5,747 nt of DNA from Candidatus Gerdarchaeota archaeon (GCA_016840905.1 JAEORM010000305.1:1-5747), one strand, 5' to 3'; shown: positions 1-5,684, counted from the first letter of the stretch. Notes: generated from the sequence alone by a model not told the origin. Made by a program: numbers and translations.

Positions 1-1082
1 AAAGCTTTAGCTCCATTAAAGGTAGCCATCCTTAAAGCTTCATGAGCAGGTAAAATTTCAGGATTCCTATTAACACCTTTATGAAGATAAGAAGCAAGTC
101 GCATTTCCTGTAGCATACTTAAATTATTATTACTAGCAGCACCATCTGTGCCAAGAGCTATGTTGACTCCTAATTTAACAAGTTCATTATAACGGAATAT
201 TCCTGAACCAAGCTTAAGATTACTAGTTGGATTATGAGCAATATTAACTTGATATTTTTGAATAATCTTACATTCTTCATCGTCTAACCATACAGAATGG
301 GCAGCAACCAATCTTTTGTTGAAAAAACCTATTTTTTCAAGATATTTTACAGGTGATTCTTTCTTAGTTTTCTTAATTTCTTTTACTTCATTTTCAGTTT
401 CTGCTAAATGAATTTGTATTGGTAAATCATATTTTTCTGATAGTTGTTTAGCTTCCTGAAGTAATTCATCAGAACAAGTATTTGGTGCATGTGGTGAAAC
501 AATAGCTGAACATAATTTGCCTTTTTTCCTAACATACTCAAGGAACTCTATTGTTTTTTTAACCTCTATTTCTCTTTTATCCGAATTGCCTAAATCGATC
601 ATTCCATATCCTAAAATACCTCGAAAACCAATTGCTTCCAAAGCATCTAATGATTTTTCTTCAAAAAAATACATGTCACATGCAGCAGTTGTACCACTCT
701 GGATCATTTCAATAGCAGCTAATTCTGTTCCTATAAAACAATCTTCTGGTGTTAATTCAGCTTCAATAGGCCAAATGTATTTAGTTAACCAGTCCATTAA
801 AGGCAAGTCATCAGCTAAACCTCTAAATAATGTCATAGCAAAATGACCATGAGCATTAATAAATCCTGGCAATACTAAGCCTCCTTTTGCATCTATATTC
901 TCCTTTACATCAATTTTGTTTTCATAAAGAGACTGAAATTTCTCTATAGAACCAAGATCAGAAATTTGGCTGTCCTTTACAAGGATAAATCCCTTATGAT
1001 AGGTATTCATGTCTTTATCAAGAGTCAAGATATGAGCATTATTAATTAGGATATCAAATTCATCTAACGACAATCTAATCAC
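1..1082 (-). CDS. MtaD/DadD-type amidohydrolase (5-methylthioadenosine / S-adenosylhomocysteine / 5'-deoxyadenosine deaminase), C-terminus cut by window edge
   Basis: This is a cytosolic metal-dependent deaminase of the amidohydrolase superfamily. Family members hydrolyse the 6-amino group of adenosine derivatives (methylthioadenosine, SAH, 5'-deoxyadenosine) to give inosine derivatives plus ammonia. I translated 360 uninterrupted codons. Visible motifs are the metal ligands in NAHGH (His78, His80), the conserved RGLADDLPLMDWL block near 88-99, GTTAACDMYF near 130-139, SPHAP (His198, substrate side), HLAETE (His225 metal ligand, Glu228 general acid/base), AHNPTSNLKLGSG near 282-294 and LGTDGAASNN (Asp313, catalytic metal ligand). 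All core catalytic residues are present. Family members are usually about 420-440 residues, so roughly 60-80 residues lie beyond base 1. I chose the GTG at 1080-1082; a TTG lies one codon upstream at 1083-1085, and an in-frame stop follows a few codons further up. The gene lies 55 bp downstream of the methyltransferase on the same strand, so cotranscription is plausible. The exact substrate among MTA, SAH and 5'-deoxyadenosine cannot be told from sequence. Confidence 0.93.
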   Translation of the reverse strand, partial: MIRLSLDEFDILINNAHILTLDKDMNTYHKGFILVKDSQISDLGSIEKFQSLYENKIDVKENIDAKGGLVLPGFINAHGHFAMTLFRGLADDLPLMDWLTKYIWPIEAELTPEDCFIGTELAAIEMIQSGTTAACDMYFFEEKSLDALEAIGFRGILGYGMIDLGNSDKREIEVKKTIEFLEYVRKKGKLCSAIVSPHAPNTCSDELLQEAKQLSEKYDLPIQIHLAETENEVKEIKKTKKESPVKYLEKIGFFNKRLVAAHSVWLDDEECKIIQKYQVNIAHNPTSNLKLGSGIFRYNELVKLGVNIALGTDGAASNNNLSMLQEMRLASYLHKGVNRNPEILPAHEALRMATFNGAKA

Positions 1083-1099
1083 CAAGTAACCACTATATC

Positions 1100-1120
1100 A
1101 TACTTGATAAATACAAGTAT
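1100..1120. repeat. Perfect inverted repeat between the two minus-strand genes (ATACTTG, 7-nt spacer, CAAGTAT)
   Basis: The arms at 1100-1106 and 1114-1120 are exact reverse complements with a 7-base spacer. On the plus strand the repeat is followed directly by five T residues (1121-1125), so it looks like an intrinsic terminator in that direction, but no plus-strand gene leads into it. On the minus strand it sits 18 bases upstream of the deaminase start and encloses a TATA-like heptamer. It is therefore a candidate operator or an mRNA hairpin in the intercistronic region. Confidence 0.6.
1107..1113 (-). promoter_or_regulatory. Possible TATA-like box of the deaminase gene, inside an inverted repeat
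   Basis: The minus strand reads TATTTAT, centred about 28 bases upstream of the GTG start. This would give a leaderless or nearly leaderless transcript. The heptamer is exactly the spacer of a perfect 7-bp inverted repeat. An alternative A-rich element, AAAAAATA, lies at about 1119-1126. The call is weak because the gene could simply be read through from the methyltransferase. Confidence 0.35.
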
Positions 1121-1137
1121 TTTTTGCTTATTTAGTC

Positions 1138-2328
1138 TTACTTAGTTAATTTAGCAACAAAAAATCCTGGTGTATCAAAAATATCAGGATAGAACCGTCT
1201 CATACACTCAAGATCTAAACCATCACCAGTATCTTCACCATGAGTACCCAGAAGTAAATCTGGTGGAATCAATTTCAATCCTAATTCATTAACAGCATAA
1301 GCAATTACCTTTTCATTTTCATCAGGTTCTAATGTACAAGTAGAATAAGTAATGATGCCTCCTTTACGAACGATTTTAGCAGCAGCCCAAAGAAAGGATT
1401 TTTGATAATTGGTGGTATTAATAATATCAGATTCTTTTGTTTCATCATAGATCTTTGGTCTGACACCAACAGCTGAACAACTTGGATCAACAATTACTTT
1501 ATCAGCTTTAAGGGTATGGTGCTTGACAAATTTCACGCTATCCTCATTGATAATTTGTATATTTTTTAGTTTTTGTCGTTCAATGGCATAAGACATCTTT
1601 TCCAGTCGTTTTCTACTTCTATCGAAAGCAATAATTTTCGCCTGATCGTTAGAAATAATTGCTGTGCTGGTGCTTTTTCCTCCGGGAGCTGCGCAAAGAT
1701 CGACAATTATTTCACCTTCCTTTGGGTCTAAAACATGAGCAACATAAGCAGCAGGGATACTTTGACTAAAAGCTTCTCCTGAATCAATAAAGCCTAAATT
1801 TCGAAGACTGGGAACCTTATAAAAACTATTAGTTGTTTGGACAGCTATTCCTTTAACTTTAGGATTTTTTGAATCAATTTTAGAAATACCATTTGCAATA
1901 ATGCGATCTCTCTGGCTAATAAGGGTAACACTATCTTCTTCAACCAATTTTGGAACTCTAATAATACCTACACCAAAAAGATCCGACCCAACAAAGACAC
2001 TTTCAGCAGCAACCTTATCTATAACAATACGTCCGGAATTTGGTAGATAAGGAATAATATTTCGACCTTGTGTTCTAACTAAAACCATCTCCTCCAAAAT
2101 CCCATGGGGAGTGCTTTTCCACCCTAATGATTCAAGTTTTGCTATAACATCTTCTCGAGAGATTTTTGTGGTAGTAGCTCGTATGGCAAAATCACGTACA
2201 GGCTTGGAAATGGCATTAACCAATCGATTTGCGCGAATTTCACCATATCTTGAGCAAAACCGAGTCCATAAATCTTGGGAAAAGGTTCCTTCAAAGGGAT
2301 CAAGACGAGGAATTTTCAAGGTAATCAC
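1138..2328 (-). CDS. NSUN6-like tRNA/rRNA cytosine-C5 methyltransferase with internal PUA domain (RsmB/NOP2/Sun family)
   Basis: This is a SAM-dependent RNA m5C methyltransferase of 396 residues. Residues 1-95 form an N-terminal NSUN-type domain. A PUA RNA-binding domain at about 98-175 shows VFVGSDLFGVGI and a following GISKI...KGIAV strand pattern. The Rossmann methyltransferase core runs from about 185 to the end. SAM-binding motif I is DLCAAPGGKST (210-220), and Asp236 is a likely SAM ribose contact. Motif IV is DPSCSAVGVRP (281-291, Cys284), and motif VI is YSTCTLEPDENEK with the nucleophile Cys331. The chain ends in the family's RFYP...TPGFFVAKL block. The PUA insertion and the GxRP after motif IV resemble NSUN6, whose human member methylates C72 of tRNA-Cys and tRNA-Thr; that target is inference here. 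The start is GTG. An in-frame TAA lies two codons upstream, so no longer start exists. Motif IV has Ser283 where Pro is usual. Confidence 0.93.
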   Translation of the reverse strand: MITLKIPRLDPFEGTFSQDLWTRFCSRYGEIRANRLVNAISKPVRDFAIRATTTKISREDVIAKLESLGWKSTPHGILEEMVLVRTQGRNIIPYLPNSGRIVIDKVAAESVFVGSDLFGVGIIRVPKLVEEDSVTLISQRDRIIANGISKIDSKNPKVKGIAVQTTNSFYKVPSLRNLGFIDSGEAFSQSIPAAYVAHVLDPKEGEIIVDLCAAPGGKSTSTAIISNDQAKIIAFDRSRKRLEKMSYAIERQKLKNIQIINEDSVKFVKHHTLKADKVIVDPSCSAVGVRPKIYDETKESDIINTTNYQKSFLWAAAKIVRKGGIITYSTCTLEPDENEKVIAYAVNELGLKLIPPDLLLGTHGEDTGDGLDLECMRRFYPDIFDTPGFFVAKLTK

Positions 2329-2356
2329 GAATTACTTCTAGCTTAAGATTTTTAAT

Positions 2357-2366
2357 ATTATTAATA
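2357..2366 (-). promoter_or_regulatory. TATA-like box of the methyltransferase (minus-strand) transcript
   Basis: The minus strand reads TATTAATAAT, preceded by a purine-rich GGAAG that could serve as a BRE. Its centre is about 34 bases upstream of the GTG at 2328. Archaeal transcription starts about 25 bases after the box, so the leader would be about 10 bases. No Shine-Dalgarno sequence is visible, in keeping with a short-leader mRNA. Confidence 0.5.
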
Positions 2367-2394
2367 CTTCCAACAAAAAGAAATTCTAAAGAGC

Positions 2395-2404
2395 TTATTT
2401 ATTA
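2395..2404 (+). promoter_or_regulatory. TATA-like box of the ABC-protein gene
   Basis: TTATTTATTA is preceded by purine-rich AAAGAG and centred about 37 bases upstream of the ATG at 2437, which implies a leader of about 12 bases. It is flanked by the arms TTCTAA (2384-2389) and TTAGAA (2405-2410), a 6-bp inverted repeat around the box. In such AT-rich DNA that repeat could arise by chance. The box is back to back with the minus-strand promoter in the 108-bp divergent region, so both genes share this control region. Confidence 0.5.
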
Positions 2405-2436
2405 TTAGAAAAGAATTAAATGTAAAATACAATACT

Positions 2437-4353
2437 ATGATACTATCAAATATGGAAAAACGCCTTTTAGGTGGTTGTTATTTGTCAAAATTAAAAAAAA
2501 TCGCTAAAACCGATGCTGAAGTGATAATTTGGACAGTCTTCTATTTTAATCCTATTGCTACAAAAGAGACAGATCAATTTAAACGAGAAATAGCTAAAAG
2601 CATTAAAAAATTTAATTTGATAAAATATGACTTCGAAGAATTAACAGCCTTTTTGATATTAAAGATACAATTAGATCTAAAGCAAATAAAACAAATTACC
2701 TTACTAGCTAAAGACTCAACTGAAGATTTGATTAATTATCTATCAGAGCAAATTCAACCAATCTTAAAAGAATTTTATAAGAAATATCTACTGACAATAA
2801 AAGGTCACTTCTTGAAGGAAATAAAGAAAAATCGTGAATTAAAAGAAGCAACAAATATCTTGATTAAAAAGTTAACTATGAACCAAGACGAAAAGAGTTG
2901 TTTTGCAGATAATATTTACAAACTCATAGAAACAAAAACAGAGTTTTACGAAGAAGTTGTCGAAAAAGCCTTTTTATACATCAGTAGTGTTCCAAAAGAA
3001 AATCTTTCAATTATTGAATTAGGGGAAGAGAAAGTAACAGTACAATCAGAAGAACCAATAATCCAATTGTTGGATGAATTGATTCTCTATAATTTTGCTG
3101 GTGAATATTCAAAAAGAACTGAGTATATACTGAAGCAATTTTTAACTTTTAGCAAGGCAGTAAATAAGAAATTACATACCATAAAAGAAATAACGAACGA
3201 GTTTATTGAATTACTTGAACTACTGAAAGGGAAATCATTTGAGGTGCTGGATGATATATACGAGATTAGAAGGCAGATAGCAAGACAAAATAGGGCTGAA
3301 AGCGAAATAATGAGTGAAATATCCAAAATGAACAATCAAGAATTGTTTAATCTTGTAGAAAAAATTTCGCCAAGAAAAATCATCCAAGAAATAGTAAAAT
3401 TAACTGATGAGTCGATTGATAGTTTGCAAAAATGGTTTGAGTACATACGTGAAATAGAAAATATCACTACAATGGGAGAAGAGATGAATTTTAAGGAATT
3501 TACAGATGAATTTTGTAGCTTATTCATTCATATGGAGCTCTTGAGGATTTGGAGTGAGTTCTTTTATGATATCTCTTATTTTACAGTAAAAGAAGGGCGA
3601 ATAGTGGAATCAGTTGATAAAGTAGTGAAAAAAGAGATTGCTACAAACGCAGTATTAGTAGTTGAGAATGTCTATAAAACTTACAAATTACCTAAATCTC
3701 GAGTCTATGCTTTACGAGGAGTAAGCTTCGAAATCAGAAGTGGGGAGTTTTTGGCTATCATGGGTCCATCAGGAGCGGGAAAAACCACCTTAGTTAACAT
3801 TTTAACGGGATTGGATACACCAGATAAGGGAGCGGTTTATCTTGAAGGGAAAAATATTGCTTTATTGGATGATAAGGAATTAACGATTTTTAGAAGAGAC
3901 CAAATAGGATTGATATTCCAATTTTACCAATTGTTCCCTGAATTGACTGCTATAGAGAATGTTTCGATGCCAGCTGAAATGGCTGGGGTACCAGTAAAAG
4001 AAGCAAGAGAAAAAGCACTCGAGATATTGAAGGTAGTTGATTTGGAAATGTTCGCAAATCAATACCCGGATAAACTTTCAGGAGGGCAGCAACAGCGAGT
4101 AGCAATAGCAAGGGCGTTGGTGAATAACCCAAGCATAATAGTGGCTGACCAATTGACAGGAGATTTAGACTCAGTAACAGGGATGCAAATAATAGGTTAT
4201 TTACGAAAAATAAACCTCGAAAGAAAGACAACAGTATTGTTAGTAACCCATAATAAAGCAGTAGCAACGCAAACAGATAGAATACTAACAATAGAAGATG
4301 GGGAGATAATAGAAGAGATAGATATGACAAAGCTAAGACAAATGGATCAGTAA
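2437..4353 (+). CDS. Large soluble ABC protein: about 400-residue helical N-terminal region fused to a LolD/MacB-class ATPase domain with Walker B Glu replaced by Gln
   Basis: This is a 638-residue protein without membrane segments or a signal peptide. Residues 1-400 are charged, Lys/Glu-rich and predicted helical by eye, and I recognise no family. Residues about 405-628 form an ABC ATPase domain of the LolD/MacB/FtsE class. It has an A-loop Tyr (416), Walker A GPSGAGKTT (443-451), Q-loop Gln495, signature LSGGQQQRVAIARA (547-560), Walker B IIVADQLTG (567-575), D-loop GDLD (575-578) and switch His605 in VTHN. Family members normally carry DEPTGNLD. Here the catalytic Glu is Gln572 (codon CAA, 4150-4152) and the next Pro is Leu573, so nucleotide binding and dimerisation should survive while hydrolysis should be weak or absent. 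No FtsX/MacB permease is in the window. ATG 2437 is chosen on promoter spacing; ATG 2452 is an alternative. The N-terminal half has visibly lower GC than the ABC half, perhaps reflecting domain fusion or only amino-acid composition. Function is unknown. Confidence 0.9.
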   Translation: MILSNMEKRLLGGCYLSKLKKIAKTDAEVIIWTVFYFNPIATKETDQFKREIAKSIKKFNLIKYDFEELTAFLILKIQLDLKQIKQITLLAKDSTEDLINYLSEQIQPILKEFYKKYLLTIKGHFLKEIKKNRELKEATNILIKKLTMNQDEKSCFADNIYKLIETKTEFYEEVVEKAFLYISSVPKENLSIIELGEEKVTVQSEEPIIQLLDELILYNFAGEYSKRTEYILKQFLTFSKAVNKKLHTIKEITNEFIELLELLKGKSFEVLDDIYEIRRQIARQNRAESEIMSEISKMNNQELFNLVEKISPRKIIQEIVKLTDESIDSLQKWFEYIREIENITTMGEEMNFKEFTDEFCSLFIHMELLRIWSEFFYDISYFTVKEGRIVESVDKVVKKEIATNAVLVVENVYKTYKLPKSRVYALRGVSFEIRSGEFLAIMGPSGAGKTTLVNILTGLDTPDKGAVYLEGKNIALLDDKELTIFRRDQIGLIFQFYQLFPELTAIENVSMPAEMAGVPVKEAREKALEILKVVDLEMFANQYPDKLSGGQQQRVAIARALVNNPSIIVADQLTGDLDSVTGMQIIGYLRKINLERKTTVLLVTHNKAVATQTDRILTIEDGEIIEEIDMTKLRQMDQ

Positions 4354-4365
4354 AAAAAGAATAAG

Positions 4366-4376
4366 GGAATTTTTTA
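4366..4376 (+). terminator. Weak T-run after the ABC-protein gene
   Basis: A run of six T residues (4370-4375) follows the stop codon by 16 bases, after a GGG and without a convincing hairpin. Archaeal termination can occur at such U-tracts, but this one is short, and read-through into MBF1, 91 bp downstream, is possible. Confidence 0.3.
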
Positions 4377-4393
4377 ATAGGAAAAAGAATAGT

Positions 4394-4403
4394 CTAATAA
4401 TAC
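4394..4403 (+). promoter_or_regulatory. Possible TATA-like box for MBF1
   Basis: CTAATAATAC is centred about 46 bases upstream of the MBF1 ATG. It predicts a start near 4424 and a leader of about 20 bases, longer than for the other genes here. The leader would contain the AGAAGG...CCTTCT inverted repeat. The call rests on spacing and base content only. Confidence 0.35.
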
Positions 4404-4427
4404 ACAGCTGAATTAAATGAAACAGAA

Positions 4428-4442
4428 AGAAGGGAACCTTCT
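4428..4442. repeat. Perfect inverted repeat in the MBF1 leader (AGAAGG-GAA-CCTTCT)
   Basis: Two exact 6-bp arms (4428-4433 and 4437-4442) with a 3-base spacer end three bases before the MBF1 ATG (4445). As RNA this would be a tight hairpin holding the only purine-rich, weak Shine-Dalgarno-like stretch (GAAGGG). As DNA it is a 15-bp dyad suited to a dimeric regulator. Either reading would allow control of MBF1, possibly autoregulation; this is inference. Confidence 0.6.
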
Positions 4443-4444
4443 GT

Positions 4445-5011
4445 ATGTCGTGTGAAATGTGTGGTAATTTTGCTGGACCTGATTTAACGGAATGTGATGT
4501 CGATGGGGCAAGAATGTTACTTTGTCCCAAATGTGCTAAGTTTGGCACAAAAATATCCAATAAACCGATACATGTTTATGAGGATGAAGAGCAGACAGAG
4601 GTTGCTTTTGTTCGTAGTACTCCTGGTGGGAAAGGACCAAGTGTTTCTCATGTAAAAGTTGGTTCAGGAGAACGAGTACCAACCCCTGTAAAACAAAGAA
4701 GCAGAAAAGATGTCTTAATCAGCGATCAAATACTAATAGATGATTATGGAGGCGTAATACAAGGTGCTAGAAAAGCACGAGGATGGTCTCTAGAAGAATT
4801 TGCTCAAATGATCAATGAAAAAGCATCATTAATACAAAAAATAGAGAAGAATGATTTTAATCCACCTGAAAATTTAATAGTAAAAATCGAACGAAAACTT
4901 GAGATAACCCTCAGGGAAGATGCAAGTGCACCGATTTTTACAGCTATCACATCTCCAAAGGAAACTACTTTAGGTGATGTTGTAAAATTAAAGAAGAAGA
5001 AGAGAGATTAG
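4445..5011 (+). CDS. mbf1: Archaeal multiprotein bridging factor 1 (MBF1): zinc ribbon plus helix-turn-helix
   Basis: This 188-residue protein has the standard archaeal MBF1 architecture and length. The N-terminal zinc ribbon has Cys3-x2-Cys6 and Cys27-x2-Cys30. A flexible Gly/Pro/charged linker spans about 45-90. The Cro/C1-type helix-turn-helix lies at about 100-155 (YGGVIQGARKARGWSLEEFA, then SLIQKIEKNDFNPP). The Lys-rich tail contains LGDVVKLKKKKRD. In eukaryotes MBF1 bridges activators and TBP. In archaea the protein has been found with ribosomal subunits, so a translational role is also established as possible. It stands between the ABC protein and an unknown small gene with gaps of about 90 bp on each side, suggesting its own transcript. 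The leader carries a perfect inverted repeat, and a T-rich terminator follows. All four zinc ligands and the recognition region are intact. The identification is secure. Confidence 0.96.
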   Translation: MSCEMCGNFAGPDLTECDVDGARMLLCPKCAKFGTKISNKPIHVYEDEEQTEVAFVRSTPGGKGPSVSHVKVGSGERVPTPVKQRSRKDVLISDQILIDDYGGVIQGARKARGWSLEEFAQMINEKASLIQKIEKNDFNPPENLIVKIERKLEITLREDASAPIFTAITSPKETTLGDVVKLKKKKRD

Positions 5012-5042
5012 CTTTTTTCTTCTTTTATTTTTATCTTTTTTA
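4990..5042 (+). terminator. T-rich terminator of MBF1 with potential purine/pyrimidine hairpin overlapping the stop codon
   Basis: The stop codon is followed by an almost pure pyrimidine stretch (5012-5043) with T runs of four to six. The purine arm AAAGAAGAA (4990-4998), which encodes the Lys-rich tail, is exactly complementary to TTCTTCTTT (5017-5025), leaving an 18-base loop. The T-richness alone would suffice for archaeal termination; the hairpin may be incidental. Confidence 0.65.
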
Positions 5043-5059
5043 TGTGTTAATGACTACAT

Positions 5060-5075
5060 TTAATTAATAATATAA
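5060..5075 (+). promoter_or_regulatory. TATA-like region of the small orphan gene
   Basis: An AT-only stretch containing TTTAATTAATAATATA is centred about 36 bases upstream of the GTG at 5104. This matches the spacing at the other genes in this window and supports the GTG over the ATG at 5113. Confidence 0.45.
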
Positions 5076-5103
5076 CCTAAATAATATGATAGCTAAATAA
5101 AAT

Positions 5104-5436
5104 GTGAAAACCATGGTAGCAGATATTCAATGGATGTTTATTACAGACAAATATTCATTAGTAGAAATTATTGATCATGCTATTGTGGTTGCCAGATTCA
5201 ATCAAAATGAACTTATGAGAGATTTGATTGAAACCCGTTGTGTTTTACTTGAAGCAAAATTCTATGATGATTTGAATCCTACCTTAGAAAAAATACAAAA
5301 AATCAGTGAAAATGCAACTGATAAGGCATTACTTGACTTAATAAACAAATTAATCGACTTAATCAATTTGTATAAAGATGGTCAAATAAGGATTGATGAA
5401 AAAATTGACAAAGTAGAATCAAGAGCAACTGATTAA
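5104..5436 (+). CDS. Small helical protein of unknown function (110 residues)
   Basis: I do not recognise this family. The product is acidic and almost entirely helix-forming by eye, with no Cys pairs, no signal peptide and no membrane segment. Residues about 10-55 look like two amphipathic helices (SLVEIIDHAIVVARF, then ELMRDLIETRCVLLEAKF). Residues about 58-105 carry spaced Leu/Ile suggestive of a coiled coil or helical hairpin (LEKIQKI, LLDLINKLIDLINLY, IDEKIDKV). Such a layout suits a dimerisation or adaptor protein, but that is inference. The start could be GTG 5104 or ATG 5113; promoter spacing favours GTG. Coding is supported by its length, its codon pattern and its own promoter and stop. 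It ends two bases from the stop codon of the convergent histone-fold ORF, and it begins 92 bp after MBF1 behind a terminator, so it is probably a single-gene transcript. Confidence 0.72.
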   Translation: MKTMVADIQWMFITDKYSLVEIIDHAIVVARFNQNELMRDLIETRCVLLEAKFYDDLNPTLEKIQKISENATDKALLDLINKLIDLINLYKDGQIRIDEKIDKVESRATD

Positions 5437-5438
5437 AT

Positions 5439-5652
5439 CTACTTGATATGATTTTTAATAAAGTCCCAATCTTTCTCTTGAATTGTTCGTTTATTTTGTA
5501 ATTCCATAATTTCTAATGCTAATTTTATTATTTGATCAATTTCTTCATTAATTCTATCGTTGAGATAATCAATCATCTTATCCTTAATTTCATTAGTTAC
5601 ATTTATTCCATTAGTTTGTTTTTTAAAATAATCAAATATAGGTGATTTTCAC
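5439..5652 (-). CDS. Divergent archaeal histone-fold protein; start GTG out of frame by one base
   Basis: The minus strand is open for 69 codons (5648 down to the TAG at 5439-5441). It encodes a histone fold: short helix 1 (SPIFDYFKKQ), loop 1 (TNGINVT), a long helix 2 with IIKLA, loop 2 (NKRTI) and helix 3 (EKDWDFIKNHIK). Compared from memory with HMfB, the stretch from the loop-1 Val to IKLA has the same length, and the loop-2 Thr and the helix-3 Asp are kept. Helix 2 is four residues longer, and the HMfB loop-1 Arg and tetramer-interface His have no counterpart. The open frame has no ATG, GTG or TTG before its Met25, and TGA (5649-5651) precedes it. A GTG at 5650-5652 would give MKSPIF and a usual 70-residue histone if the A run at 5646-5649 had three bases instead of four. 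It lies about 36 bases after a TATA-like box. So this is either a sequence error or a slightly broken gene. It could also be a TAF/NF-Y-like histone-fold protein and not a DNA-wrapping one. Confidence 0.68.
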
Positions 5653-5684
5653 ACAAATTTTTCTTCCAGCAAATCTCATACACC

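Noticed and set aside
517..846. Plus-strand open frame of 109 codons
   Set aside because: It lies wholly antisense to the deaminase coding region, whose motifs are continuous across this interval; its Ser/Lys/Ile-rich translation shows no domain.
2111..2341. Plus-strand open frame of 76 codons
   Set aside because: It is antisense to the N-terminal part of the methyltransferase and shows no motif or promoter.
3087..3527. Two minus-strand open frames inside the ABC gene's N-terminal half
   Set aside because: Both are antisense shadows of a continuous coding frame with no recognisable features.
3950..4330. Minus-strand open frame with a very Leu-rich, membrane-like translation
   Set aside because: It is the reverse complement of the well-supported ABC domain; the Leu runs come from A/G-rich codons of the real gene read backwards.
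4333..4560. Minus-strand open frame with hydrophobic end over the MBF1 start
   Set aside because: It overlaps the MBF1 zinc ribbon in antisense; the Phe/Leu-rich part comes from the purine-rich intergenic DNA.
5439..5576. Start of the histone-fold ORF at its internal ATG (Met25)
   Set aside because: This would delete helix 1 and loop 1 of the histone fold, and the promoter lies more than 100 bases away.
5635..5679. Short minus-strand frame starting at ATG 5677-5679 (MRFAGRKICVK...)
   Set aside because: It ends after 15 codons and lies only about 9 bases from the TATA-like box; it joins the histone frame only by a frameshift, which the nearer GTG explains better.
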